Part shown: one piece after another, positions 1 to 8,213 of the stretch
Numbering within the stretch: the first letter of the stretch is position 1
How the letters are laid out: each line of letters starts with the position of its first letter
Assembly: GCA_964475955.1 (NCBI GenBank)
Contig: CAYYZY010000117.1
Span: forward strand, 1-24,840
Direction: 5' to 3'
DNA length: 24,840 nucleotides
From: DATKZH01 sp964475955
GTDB taxonomy: Bacteria; Planctomycetota; Planctomycetia; Pirellulales; Thermoguttaceae
Made by a program: the position numbers and the translations under genes
Notes under the pieces: generated by a model
The model's input: only the letters and a program-made list of their open reading frames with translations
Told to the model about the DNA's origin: nothing
The model's database searches: none

Positions 1-67
1 TCGCCGCGGATTCGTTGCGGCCAGTCGTGCCCAATTCAAGGCGAAACCAAACGATGCGGAGAGCGAC

Positions 68-1105
68 ATGATCCACCAAGGGAACCTACGCCCAGCGGAA
101 CATGGCGACACACGCGCGCCTGTTGAGGCCGACCGGTGCTGCTGCATTCACTTGGGGATGCCCAAAACGGCCACCACGTGCATGCAGCTCCACCTGTTCG
201 CCAGGCACTCGCAAATCGCCTATCTGGGAAAGTTCCCCCGGCAGAAGGACAAGTTCCCTTGCCCGGCCGTGCAGGCGCTCAACCGGCGCCTCTCCGGACA
301 GATCGGGCCGGGGGTCCGCCGCTGCCGGGCCGGGATCGCGCAAGTCCTCTCGCCCACGACGATCGGGGAGAAAGTACCCGTCTGGTCCATGGAAGGGCTC
401 ACCGCCGGCGGCGCGGTGCGCAAGCGGCGCCAGGCGCGCACCTTCCAAAGGGTCTTCGACGACTGCAAGGTCGTCATCTTCGTGCGCCAGCCCGCGAAGT
501 TCATGGAATCGATGTACTTCCAGAACCTCAAGGGCTTTCAGAAGCCGAACCGCAAGCCTCCCGGGTGGGGCCATCGCTTCGGAAAGCTACCGAGTTACTT
601 CAGCCTCGAGCAGTGGCTCGACGTGATGTGGCACACGCCGCGCAAGGGCGCCTTCGGCCACCTCCTGTGCGCCGAAACGGCCGACGTCTACGCCGACGTG
701 TTCGGCCGAGACCGCGTGCGCGTGTTCGTCTTCGAGCGCCTGGCCAGAGAGCCCGACGCGGCCATCGCCGAGCTCTGCGAATTCGTCGGCATCGACGCGC
801 CCGAAGGCATCGCCCTGCTGAAAGGAAAGCGGGAAAACGACCGGTGGACCGACACGCAGATCGAGCGGCTGAAGCAGATTTCGCGGTGTCGCGAGCGGTC
901 GGCCCGCTTCCGCACCGGCAACCGCAAGCTGCGCAACGAGCTGCTGGGGTTCGACCCCCGCGGCCAAGCCGACCAGGCCCCCAAGGCCCGGGCCGCCATC
1001 CCCGCCGCCTGGCAAGAGCGGATCAACCGCTTCGCCCGCGACGATCATCGCCGCCTGATCGACCACTGGGGCCTGCCGCTCGAACAGTTCGGCTATCCCC
1101 TGTGA
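68..1105 (+). CDS. Sulfotransferase-like protein
   Basis: This 345-residue protein has the two PAPS-binding signatures of the sulfotransferase fold. The 5'-phosphosulfate loop is HLGMPKTATT at about residues 28-37, and the 3'-phosphate site is FVRQP at 138-142 followed by a serine at 148. Such enzymes move a sulfuryl group from PAPS to a hydroxyl or amine on a sugar, lipid or other acceptor; the acceptor cannot be told from sequence. No signal peptide or membrane segment is seen, so the protein is probably cytoplasmic. The ATG at 68 is chosen because GGAGAG (58-63) lies just upstream. The gene converges on the terpene-cyclase-like gene with a gap of about 50 bp. The family call is firm from the motifs; the substrate is unknown. 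Confidence 0.8.
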   Translation: MIHQGNLRPAEHGDTRAPVEADRCCCIHLGMPKTATTCMQLHLFARHSQIAYLGKFPRQKDKFPCPAVQALNRRLSGQIGPGVRRCRAGIAQVLSPTTIGEKVPVWSMEGLTAGGAVRKRRQARTFQRVFDDCKVVIFVRQPAKFMESMYFQNLKGFQKPNRKPPGWGHRFGKLPSYFSLEQWLDVMWHTPRKGAFGHLLCAETADVYADVFGRDRVRVFVFERLAREPDAAIAELCEFVGIDAPEGIALLKGKRENDRWTDTQIERLKQISRCRERSARFRTGNRKLRNELLGFDPRGQADQAPKARAAIPAAWQERINRFARDDHRRLIDHWGLPLEQFGYPL

Positions 1106-1154
1106 AGCTTCGGCAGCCGGCGCCCCGGCACGCCAGGGGATGGAGGGGCCGGTT

Positions 1155-2417
1155 TCACGAATCGGGCGCGCGGCGGCAGCGCAAAAGCGACATGATCGCC
1201 AGCGCGGTGCCGTACTGCTGGTGGTAGTCGTAGAACGGGTAGTCCCACCAGGAGCCGTCCTTCTCCTGGAACCCGAGGAGCACCGTGGCCAACTGGTCCT
1301 GGTGCCGCCCTCGCTCGGCCGGCTCGAGCTGTTCGATGCACAGCGCCGCGTAGTAGTGGCCGTAGTAGAAGAAGTACCCGGCCACCTGGAACCACGATTC
1401 GTGGGGAACGGGCCGCTTGCGGCCGATGTCGAGCCAGAGGTTTCGGGCGAAGAGGCGGTCGAGCCAGGTGATGAGCACTTCGTCGGTCACCCGCTCGTCT
1501 CCCCACAGGCGCATGGCCAGGTTGCACGCCTGCGAACGGCCCAGGCTCCCGCCGGGCCGGTTGATGCCCATGCGCGGCGTGTACTTGAGATACTCGCCGT
1601 AGCAGTAGCTGAAGTCGGGGTTGCGCTGGCGAAGGATCGAGTCGGTGGCCCGACGAATCAGCTTCTCGGGGACCTCGAGCCCGGTCTGGCGCGCTTCGGC
1701 CAGCGCCACCAGCACCGTGGCGGTGACGAAGCTGATCGTCGAGCCGGCCGGCTGCTTCGTGCCGAAGTCGAAGTCGTAGTAGCACCAGCCGCCGTCGACG
1801 CACTCGTAGCGCTGGAGCAGGTCGAGTTGAAGCTCCAGGAGCTCCCGGATCCGCTTGCGGCGATCCACGTCTTCCGGGCGACGCTCGTACATGCGCACCA
1901 GCGCGGAGATCGAGTAGGCGTGTGCCCAGTTGTTGTAGATCGCCTCCGGGTTGGCGCGGCGGACCTCGGCGAGATTCTCCAAGAGCCAGGTCTCGGCGCG
2001 CTGGAGGGCCTCGACGACCGGGGGATCGTCCGAGCCCGTCTCGATCAGCGCCGACACGCCGAGCGACGTCACCGCCGCCCGAAATGCGTGATGGGCCCCC
2101 GGCACCGGCGCATAGATGTTCAACCCCTTGGTGTTCCGCGCCGATCCCCAAGAGCCGTTCTCGTTCTGGCACGCCAGCAGGAAGGCGACGCCGTCTTGGA
2201 TCGCCTCCTCCACCGCTTCGGGGCCGGGCGTCGGCACCGGGTGTGGACGGGGCCCGACCGTGGCCAGCGGCGGCGGCTCCGCCCGGTCGTCCGGAGTGGG
2301 CCGCGCCTTCGCGGGCGTTGCCTCCGGCTCGGCGGCCGTCGCCCACGTCGGCACGCAAAGCGCTGCCAGAAGAAGGATGCCGATACTCGGTCGATTTGCC
2401 GTGGGATGCAGTGCCAT
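1155..2417 (-). CDS. Secreted terpene-cyclase-fold (squalene/prenyltransferase repeat) protein
   Basis: The protein has 420 residues. Residues 1-30 form a signal peptide ending ATAAE, followed by a Pro/Ala-rich linker to about residue 65. The rest is an alpha-toroid with QW-like repeats: QNENGSWG at 84-91, an internal DGGWCYYDF segment, and QEKDGSW near 384-390 close to the C-terminus. These repeats are typical of the squalene-hopene cyclase/prenyltransferase fold. The protein is shorter than a true squalene cyclase (about 600-700 aa), no DXDD motif is visible, and it is exported, so cyclase activity should not be assumed. The ATG at 2417 has AGGAAGAA upstream. The reading frame stays open upstream through the hairpin cluster into the hydrolase remnant, so automated calling could fuse them; the signal peptide and ribosome site argue for this start. 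Confidence 0.75.
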   Translation of the reverse strand: MALHPTANRPSIGILLLAALCVPTWATAAEPEATPAKARPTPDDRAEPPPLATVGPRPHPVPTPGPEAVEEAIQDGVAFLLACQNENGSWGSARNTKGLNIYAPVPGAHHAFRAAVTSLGVSALIETGSDDPPVVEALQRAETWLLENLAEVRRANPEAIYNNWAHAYSISALVRMYERRPEDVDRRKRIRELLELQLDLLQRYECVDGGWCYYDFDFGTKQPAGSTISFVTATVLVALAEARQTGLEVPEKLIRRATDSILRQRNPDFSYCYGEYLKYTPRMGINRPGGSLGRSQACNLAMRLWGDERVTDEVLITWLDRLFARNLWLDIGRKRPVPHESWFQVAGYFFYYGHYYAALCIEQLEPAERGRHQDQLATVLLGFQEKDGSWWDYPFYDYHQQYGTALAIMSLLRCRRAPDS

Positions 2418-2464
2418 GCTTTGTTCTTCCTGCGTTTTCTGGCTGGATAGTCTATTCCCTCGTT

Positions 2465-2570
2465 GTTCCCAAGCTCCAGCTTGGGAACACATCCCTCGGA
2501 AGCCCCCGCTTCCGCAGCCGGCGAAGCAGAGCTTCGCCGAAGGGGGTTCCCAAGCTGGAGCTTGGGAACC
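2465..2570. repeat. Composite cluster of four hairpins (interspersed repeat)
   Basis: Four inverted repeats are packed into 106 bp. The first is 2465-2488, with 11-nt arms GTTCCCAAGCT and a 2-nt loop. The second is 2497-2514, with arms CGGAAGC and a 4-nt loop. The third is 2519-2539, with arms CGGCGAAGC and a 3-nt loop. The fourth is 2545-2570, with 12-nt arms GGTTCCCAAGCT. The first and last are near copies of each other and of 21341-21366. Read on the minus strand the unit is open and encodes a tract resembling SQAGAWEP and PPSAKLCFA, so it yields spurious protein extensions. It fills the gap between the hydrolase remnant and the terpene-cyclase-like gene. It carries no transposase and is probably a mobile or REP-like element. 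Confidence 0.8.
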
Positions 2571-2575
2571 AGTGG

Positions 2576-3086
2576 TCAACTGTTCGGTTCCGCCGGACGG
2601 GCATTTGTTGTCGCTTCTTGCTCGCGGCGTTCCGGGGAAGGCGCTGCGGTGGCGCGGAACGCGTCGGCCGCCTTGGCGATCTCGATCAGGAACAGGCGGC
2701 GGATGGCGTCGTATCCGCGGTCGTTGGGGTCTTCGAGATTGTCGGCGTACCAGTAGTACCGCCAGGTTCTCCGCACGAAGGTTGGGGAGGACGACCGACA
2801 GGTTCACGTCGCGCAGATCCGCCCACTCGCCTTCGGGGTCCTCGACCAGGCACTCGAAATACGAACGACCGGGCGACGCCCCGAACCCGGCCGTCACGCT
2901 GTCGCCGATCCCCAGAAGCAGCACCTCCCGCTCGGTCCAGATCTCGGCAAACGGCCCCCGGGGCACGGACGGGCCGGCCGGGCCCGAGCCCAAGGGGCGG
3001 GCAAGCCACCAGTGGCGGTAGCCCAGGGCAAGGGCGATCGCGACCACCGCCACGGCCGCCAGCACGGCGAGTCGCCGCTTGGGCAT
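2576..3086 (-). pseudogene. SGNH/GDSL hydrolase, internally deleted and frameshifted
   Basis: The N-terminal part, starting at the ATG at 3086, has a membrane anchor or signal (LAVLAAVAVVAIALALG) and SGNH block I, LLLGIGDSVTAGFGA. It reads on through VLPNLRAENLAV. At about 2757-2765 the recognisable sequence switches to another frame, giving YYWYADNLEDPNDRGYDAIRRLFLIEIAKAADA and ending at the stop at 2576. Planctomycete relatives, as I recall them, carry some 200 residues between these two parts, including the GGND block; these are missing here. The gene is therefore read as dead: deletion plus frame change. It lies 15 bp after the HlyD-type gene on the same strand, which suggests a former operon. 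A sequencing or assembly error at the junction is the alternative. Confidence 0.7.
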
Positions 3087-3101
3087 CGGAAGCCCCGTTG
3101 C

Positions 3102-4781
3102 TCAGCGCTTGTCCTTCGGAAACTCCTTGGCCACCTTGTCGCCTGCGACCAGCCCGTCGACGATCTCCACCTTCGCTTCGGTCCGTTTGCCGATCGTGAC
3201 GGGCTGCTTCTCGAGCTTCCCGTCGTCGGTCAACCGGCAGGCGTAGTGCTTCTGGTCGTCGAGTTCGTCGGTGTGCATCGCCGAGGCCGGAATGGTCAGC
3301 GTGCGCTTCTTCAAGTACGGGATGAACTTCACCGAGCAGGCCATTCCAGGCATCAACGCAGCGGCCTCCTCGGGCGTGCTCACCCGAAGCACCGCCTCGA
3401 ACTTGCCGGCCGCCACGGGGATCTTGCCGACGTCGGTGACCGTGGCGGGCAAACGCATGTCGGAATAGCCGGTCGGCTTGACCGTGCCGCGCAGCCCGGG
3501 CCGGAACTGGGCGACGTCCTTCTCGGGCACTTTCAGGCGGATCATCAGAGGCCGGGGCTTGACGACGGTCATGAAGACCTCTTTCGCGCTGACGCTCCCG
3601 CCCTTCTTGAGCTTTTCGAGGCCCGAGCCGGCGCCGCTCCATTCGCCGTCTTCGAACTCTCCGTAGTAGAGGAGCCCGTCCATCGGCGCCTTGATCTCCA
3701 GCAACGGCCGATCGGCCTCGAGGTCTTCGAGTTTCTCCTTTTCCTTTTCGAGCTGGTCCTTCAGTTTGTCGAGATCGAGCCGGGCACGGTCGAGGGCCAA
3801 GTTCAAAGCGACCTTCGACTCCTCGAGCGTCAGCGTCTCCCGGCGGTTCGAGAGCTTCATGCTTTCGGTCAAGCGGGGCAGCGTGGTCTCCAACCGGTGG
3901 TCGCGCTGCACCTTGTCCCTCTCGAGGAAGAACTCGGCCCGTTCGACGGCGTCGCGCTGCCGCTTGAGGATGATCTCCTCGGTCTCCTCCGTGAGATCGT
4001 CGGCCTCGTACATCTTCTCGAGCTGGCGCAGCTCCTCTTTCTGGTACTCGAGGTAGTTCTCGGAAGTCTCGACGTTGAAGTTGGCCACCTTCTCGCTCAT
4101 CGGCCGGTCGACCTTGAGGAAGTACTCCAGGTCCTCGTCGGAGTGGCGTTTGGAACGCTCGACGGAGGCCAGGTCCATCGGCGTCGTCTCCTCCAGCCGG
4201 CTCAAGTTCGCGTCGGCCAGCTTGAGGGCTACTTCCGCCAATTCGATCTTCCGGCGCTGGTCGGCGATCGCCTCGTCGAAGTCCTCGGTTTCGAACTCCA
4301 CCAAAACGTCGTCCCGCTCGACTTCCTCGCCGTGCTTCACCGCCTCGACGACCTTGAAGGTCGACCACGTTTCCGGCCGCAACTTGACCTCGCGCATCGT
4401 TTGCGGTTCGAGCGTCCCCTTCAAGTTGACTTCGAGCTTGAACAAGCCGGGTTCGACGGTGACCGTGTCGGGCTTCGGCGACGCCGGCTTCGCGGCGGGC
4501 TTCGCCTGAGGCTTGACGACGGCCGGCTTGGGCTTCGTCTCGGTCGGCTTGGCGCCCGCGTCGGCCTTCGCCTCGGCCGCCTTGGCCTTCTCGGCCGGTT
4601 GTTCCGCCTTCTTGGCCTCCTCGGCCGGCTTCTCCTTCCCCTTCTCCTTCTCCGACTTCTCGGCGGGCGGATTCTTATCCGCAGGCTGCTTGGAATCGGG
4701 CCCCGGTTCCGCCGCCGGGGTGGATGCTACGAGGGCGAACGTGGTCAGGCAGCAGGCCGCCGCGAGCATGAAACGGGTCAT
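3102..4781 (-). CDS. HlyD/RND-type periplasmic adaptor protein
   Basis: The protein has 559 residues. A signal peptide (about 1-24, ending TPAAE) is followed by a long Lys/Glu/Ala/Pro-rich linker (about 25-105). A lipoyl-like half motif and barrel entry come next (GLFKLEVNLKGTLEP, about 112-125), then a long charged coiled-coil hairpin (about 175-395), the returning lipoyl half (IKAPMDGLLYYGEF), and a beta-barrel/membrane-proximal region with MIRLKVPEKDVAQFRPG. This order matches membrane-fusion proteins of ABC or RND exporters. No pump or outer-membrane partner is in the window, so the substrate is unknown. The ATG at 4781 is chosen over upstream codons because it begins the signal peptide and has GGAGG at 4792-4796. 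It heads the minus-strand set with the hydrolase remnant. Confidence 0.8.
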   Translation of the reverse strand: MTRFMLAAACCLTTFALVASTPAAEPGPDSKQPADKNPPAEKSEKEKGKEKPAEEAKKAEQPAEKAKAAEAKADAGAKPTETKPKPAVVKPQAKPAAKPASPKPDTVTVEPGLFKLEVNLKGTLEPQTMREVKLRPETWSTFKVVEAVKHGEEVERDDVLVEFETEDFDEAIADQRRKIELAEVALKLADANLSRLEETTPMDLASVERSKRHSDEDLEYFLKVDRPMSEKVANFNVETSENYLEYQKEELRQLEKMYEADDLTEETEEIILKRQRDAVERAEFFLERDKVQRDHRLETTLPRLTESMKLSNRRETLTLEESKVALNLALDRARLDLDKLKDQLEKEKEKLEDLEADRPLLEIKAPMDGLLYYGEFEDGEWSGAGSGLEKLKKGGSVSAKEVFMTVVKPRPLMIRLKVPEKDVAQFRPGLRGTVKPTGYSDMRLPATVTDVGKIPVAAGKFEAVLRVSTPEEAAALMPGMACSVKFIPYLKKRTLTIPASAMHTDELDDQKHYACRLTDDGKLEKQPVTIGKRTEAKVEIVDGLVAGDKVAKEFPKDKR

Positions 4782-5222
4782 TCGTTGGTTTCCTCCGGTC
4801 GTGCGAGTTGCTTGGACTTCGCGCGAAGCGCCCGGGCTGCCGTGCGCGATCGCGCGGAGAAAGGGGCCGTGTCTTCGGGTGATGCCCTCCGCGGTGAGTG
4901 GCCGCATCGACCCGACTCGAAGTCGAGGCGGCAAACGCCCAGTTCGTCCCGGCCTCTCGAAGTGCCTCCTTCGGTCACGGGGATCCGGGACTGCCGCCGA
5001 CTCAGGACGAACGACACCCTGACTTGTACATTTTGACAGGACAGCCTAATCCTTTCAACCCGCAATCCAGACATTATGGGGGGGTGCCGTCGTCTCCCGT
5101 CCTCAGGACCGTTACACACGGACAAGCCCAACGGAACGCCCGCAACTGGACTGCGTTTGTAACCTAAAGTTTCCTGTGAGCGAAAGACATCCGACCGATA
5201 TGGGAGGTCGTGACGACGCGCC
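4782..5222. other. Divergent intergenic region, adaptor gene / GGDEF gene
   Basis: These 441 bp between divergent genes hold no convincing small gene. The reading frame of the adaptor stays open upstream of its start but has no conserved look. A weak promoter candidate for the minus strand is listed separately. Confidence 0.5.
5030..5058 (-). promoter_or_regulatory. Candidate sigma70-type promoter of the adaptor operon
   Basis: On the minus strand TTGAAA (5053-5058) and CAAAAT (5030-5035) are separated by 17 bp. The match is five of six bases for the -35 and four of six for the -10. The leader to the ATG at 4781 would be about 240 nt. In GC-rich DNA this AT-rich patch stands out, but there is no independent support. 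Confidence 0.25.
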
Positions 5223-6182
5223 ATGGACACGCTTGCCTACATTGTGCCTTGGGTCTTTAGCAGCGTCTGCGTTGGCGTGGCCGTCGGTTACTTCGTCGGC
5301 CGCAACCGGTCCGGACACGTGCACGGAAACAAGCTCGTGGAGGCCGAACGGCAGGCGACGCTCAAGGTCCTGGTCGAGTTGCTCCAAGCCGCCGAGCAAA
5401 TCTCCAGCGACGTGGAGTGCCACAACTCCGAAATGCGCGAGACGGCCGACCAGGTCGGCAATCTTCAGGTCACCGGCGAGATGGAGAGCGTCAAGCAGGC
5501 CCTGCTCGGGCAGATCGCCGGCCTGATGACGTCGAACCAGCGCCTTCATGCCGATTTGACCTACTCGCGGTATCGCATGGAAGCGCAGGCAGAACAGATC
5601 GATCATGCCCGATCCGAAGCTCGAACCGATCCGCTCACGCAGGTCTCCAACCGTAAAGCCTTCGACGAGAAGTTCCTCGTGCTGCACCGCGACTGGCAGC
5701 GCGAGGGCCGGCCCTACGCGCTGATCCTGCTCGACCTGGATCAGTTCAAGCGGATCAACGACTGCCACGGCCACCAGGCCGGCGATCACGTGTTGGAAAA
5801 GCTGGGCGAATGGCTCCGGGCGTGGGTTCGGGAAGGGGATTTCGTGGCGCGCTTCGGCGGGGATGAGTTCGCCGTCCTCCTGCCGCATGCCGAACTGGCG
5901 GTGGGCGCGGAGGTGGCCGACCGGATCTGCGCCCGGGCGGCCGACGAGACCTCTCGGATCGCCCTGCGCGACGAGGATATCTCCATCTCGGTCAGCATCG
6001 GCGTAGGCGCCCCTTGCGAGGGAGATTCACGCGACGCCGTCTTCGCCCGCACCGACGAAGCGCTCTACAAGTCGAAACGCCTGGGACGCAATCAGGTGAA
6101 CCGCCAGGAGACGACGGCGGCCGGTGCGTCGACCCGAGCCGGCACCGAGGCTCCGCCGGTCCCCGCGCACGCCGGGAAATGA
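5223..6182 (+). CDS. Membrane-anchored diguanylate cyclase (GGDEF)
   Basis: The protein has 319 residues and is predicted to make cyclic di-GMP from two GTP. A single N-terminal membrane helix (about 5-26) is followed by a helical, probably coiled-coil stretch (35-130) and a GGDEF domain (about 134-300). The catalytic GGDEF is at 212-216, and the product-inhibition I-site RxxD (R203 to D206) sits the usual five residues before it, so both activity and feedback look intact. DLDQFKRIND (171-180) is the metal/nucleotide-binding segment. The ATG at 5223 has GGGAGG at 5202-5207, a somewhat long spacing. The last residues and the stop codon lie in a short interspersed repeat (6172-6200), so the native C-terminus may have been altered. 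No sensor domain other than the helix is seen. Confidence 0.9.
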   Translation: MDTLAYIVPWVFSSVCVGVAVGYFVGRNRSGHVHGNKLVEAERQATLKVLVELLQAAEQISSDVECHNSEMRETADQVGNLQVTGEMESVKQALLGQIAGLMTSNQRLHADLTYSRYRMEAQAEQIDHARSEARTDPLTQVSNRKAFDEKFLVLHRDWQREGRPYALILLDLDQFKRINDCHGHQAGDHVLEKLGEWLRAWVREGDFVARFGGDEFAVLLPHAELAVGAEVADRICARAADETSRIALRDEDISISVSIGVGAPCEGDSRDAVFARTDEALYKSKRLGRNQVNRQETTAAGASTRAGTEAPPVPAHAGK

Positions 6183-6200
6183 GCCCCGTCCCCTTTTCCC
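6172..6200. repeat. Short interspersed repeat, copy 1
   Basis: This stretch contains GGGAAATGAGCCCCGTCC followed by CCTTTTCCC. It matches 17202-17229 closely (GGAAATGAGACCCGACC then CCCTTTTTC), differing at a few bases. It provides the TGA stop of the diguanylate cyclase and marks the junction with the hydrolase remnant that follows. It may be one arm of a REP-like element; no inverted partner was found beside it. Confidence 0.55.
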
Positions 6201-6204
6201 GCGG

Positions 6205-6493
6205 CCTCTTGCACTGCTTCCCCAACTTCATCCCCGGCCTCTATCAGTACGGCGACACGCCGGACGTCGCCGCCCTCGTCGCCCCCCGGGCGCTGCACCT
6301 CAACTTCGGCGAGAACGACGGCGGCAGCCCCATCCGCGAGGTGCGCGAGGGCGTGGCGACCATCGCCCGGGCGTACGAGAAGTCCGGCGCGACGGGGAAC
6401 TTCAGCCACTACATCGAGCAGGGCGCGGGGCACGTCCTCTCCGACGAGATGTGGCGGCGCACCCGCGCGTGGTTCGACCGGCACGTGCGGTAG
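6205..6493 (+). pseudogene. 3' remnant of an alpha/beta hydrolase (acetyl-xylan-esterase/dienelactone-hydrolase-like)
   Basis: About 95 codons remain of a larger hydrolase. They read LHCFPNFIPGLYQYGD, VAALVAPRALHLNFGENDGG, then GAGHVLSDEMW and end WFDRHVR. The DGG region and GAGH fit the acid and histidine of a Ser-Asp-His triad in the C-terminal third of the fold. The N-terminal portion and the nucleophile serine are absent. The frame extends upstream only through the repeat and the antisense-like overlap with the GGDEF gene, with no credible start. It is therefore a truncated tail. A decayed copy of its last 80 bases lies at 8721-8796. Confidence 0.75.
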
Positions 6494-6712
6494 CGGGAGC
6501 GGTCCTTGCCCGGCGCACGGGCGCACCGCGGCGCCAAAGGAAGTGACGGAGGTCTCCGCTTCGGGGTCCGGGAGCTACCCTCAGCCGGCAACCGCCTCAA
6601 CAATCATCCGAACGCACAGACGGCTCCGCAGCGGGCGTCGCACTTCCAAGGCAGCCGGGCGCCGCGCTCCGCGTCCGCTGGCGCGCCAAGTTCCGCGCGG
6701 GAAGCGGGCAGC
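6494..6712. other. Intergenic region between hydrolase remnant and DUF1559 gene
   Basis: A 219-bp convergent gap in which no gene or clear terminator was seen. Confidence 0.4.
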
Positions 6713-7840
6713 TCAGAAGCCCGAGACCGATTCCCCGCCACTCTTGGAGCCCAAGGCCCCCCACACGCCGTACGGACTCTCGCCGGTGTAGACCTCCGCG
6801 TGGGTGAGGTTGCCCGTGTTGATCGTTTCGCTGATGAAGCGGCACGAGGCGTCCGCCATGGCGACGACAACGCCTCCGGGGTGGTAGCTTGTGGGCGGAA
6901 ATACTCCTGGATACCGGTTGTCGTTCCCGCCGGTGATGCAGCTTGGGCCGTTGGGCGGGATCACCGTGTTGAAGCCGATGCGCGACGTCGCCCCGTGGCA
7001 CCACTTCGACCCCAAGGAACTCACCGGTCCCACGTAGCGTCTGGAGTCGTTCGGATCGATCGTGGAGTAGCATTCTTGCGGGTTGTTGAACACGTTGGCC
7101 GCCGTGCCGACGCTGACGCCCTGATTGACCATGCGGCCCGTCTGCCCGTGATTCCGTTCCGAGAGCATCACCGTGTTGCTGGTTCCGTCGGTGACGCTTC
7201 GGAAGCTGGAGTTCGTCCCCGTATTGCCAAATATGCCCCGGGTCTCGGGGCACCAGCGATTGTTTCCGATCCGGTTGTGGCAGCCGCCCGACGGCGGAGC
7301 CGAGCCATAGCCGCTGTCGATCGTGTCGCCCACCGACATCCGGTAGTTCGTCCTTCCATAACCGCCGTTCAAGTTGTTGGGCTTGTTGGGAATTTCCGGG
7401 TCTGAGGGGCACATCAGTGTGGAGACCTGCGTCATATAGGGCACGTACCCATTGTCCCAGGCACCCCATGGGCAGGGGCCGAAAGCGGCGAAGGTGGTCC
7501 CTCCCAACGTCTGGCTCGAGCTCCACATGTCATACAGGGCAGCCTGCTCGATATACGGTAGCAGGCGCATCAACCCGGTCCCGAACTGCTTGTTCGAGTC
7601 GGCGCAGCTCCCTCCGGTCGGGCCCTGACTTTTCGCAGGAAAGACCTTGAAGGTATCCACGTAATTATGCACCGCCACCCCCAACTGCTTGAGGTTGTTG
7701 GTGCACTGGGCACGCCGTGCGGCCTCTCGAGCCGCTTGCACGGCGGGCAACAAGAGCGCGATCAAGATGCCGATAATGGCGATCACCACCAGCAACTCGA
7801 CCAAGGTGAACCCTCGACTCGTACGATTCGATCAAAACAT
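6713..7840 (-). pseudogene. DUF1559 prepilin-leader protein with in-frame TGA at codon 3
   Basis: From the ATG at 7840 the frame reads M-F-stop-S-N-R-T-S-R-G-F-T-L-V-E-L-L, then the pilin-like hydrophobic helix VVIAIIGILIALLLPAVQAARE and the DUF1559 body. The C-terminal family signature is HPGGVVVAMADASCRFI. DUF1559 proteins are major exported or cell-surface proteins of planctomycetes with a type IV pilin-like leader cut after GFTLVE-type motifs. The expected codon 3 is CGA (Arg); here it is TGA (7832-7834). The ATG is preceded by a GAGGGGGGG ribosome site, so it looks like the real start. The only in-frame later starts (for example TTG at 7804) would lose the Gly-Phe-Thr-Leu processing site and have no ribosome site. 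The rest of the frame (about 370 codons) is intact, so the mutation is recent, a sequencing error, or start-site use differs. Confidence 0.8.
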
Positions 7841-8213
7841 GACCGTCCCCCCCTCAGAGCTATTAGAGCGAAAAGCGGCACCAAGACTCAACGTTCGCTT
7901 CAAGAGCGAGCCCACAACAGCCTAACGGCCTATTCTTGTCGAGTCTAGCAGCAGCGTCAAGCTTGCGGCGCGCGGGAACAGAGAAATGCCCCCCATGAAA
8001 GGGGTGTGTACCTAACATGGAGTAGCCTTCGTGGACTGGTATCGCCGGGAATATGCCGACACGCGAGCGTTGACAGCGTTGTCGCGAACACACATACTCA
8101 GCCGATATTGGCGTTCGGCACTGCCGATTTCGTTCCAGCGGGCACGGCGCGACGGATTCGTCGCACTTGATCCGCACTCCAGCCGGAATCTCGGGTTCAC
8201 GAAGGGGGACGGT
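7841..8213. other. Divergent intergenic region, DUF1559 gene / lipoprotein gene
   Basis: A 373-bp gap between divergent genes. An open frame precedes the lipoprotein start but shows no conserved features. No convincing promoter pair or RNA gene was recognised. Confidence 0.45.

Noticed and set aside
2465..2570. The hairpin cluster as a CRISPR array.
   Set aside because: Only two similar palindromes are present, the units between differ in size and are themselves hairpins, and no cas gene is near.
1155..3086. One 643-codon reading frame covering both the hydrolase start and the terpene-cyclase-like protein, as a fusion gene.
   Set aside because: The frame runs through the hairpin cluster and the deleted hydrolase part in the wrong frame. 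The downstream part has its own signal peptide and ribosome site at 2417.
3012..5036. Long plus-strand open frame opposite the HlyD-type adaptor gene.
   Set aside because: It is a shadow frame of GC-rich coding DNA: composition is repetitive Leu/Arg/Gly, with no domain, and the opposite strand encodes a clear family protein.
7832..7834. Selenocysteine or other recoding at the TGA of the DUF1559 gene.
   Set aside because: Position 3 of a cleaved leader is an implausible selenocysteine site. Family members have Arg here as far as I recall, so a point change is simpler.
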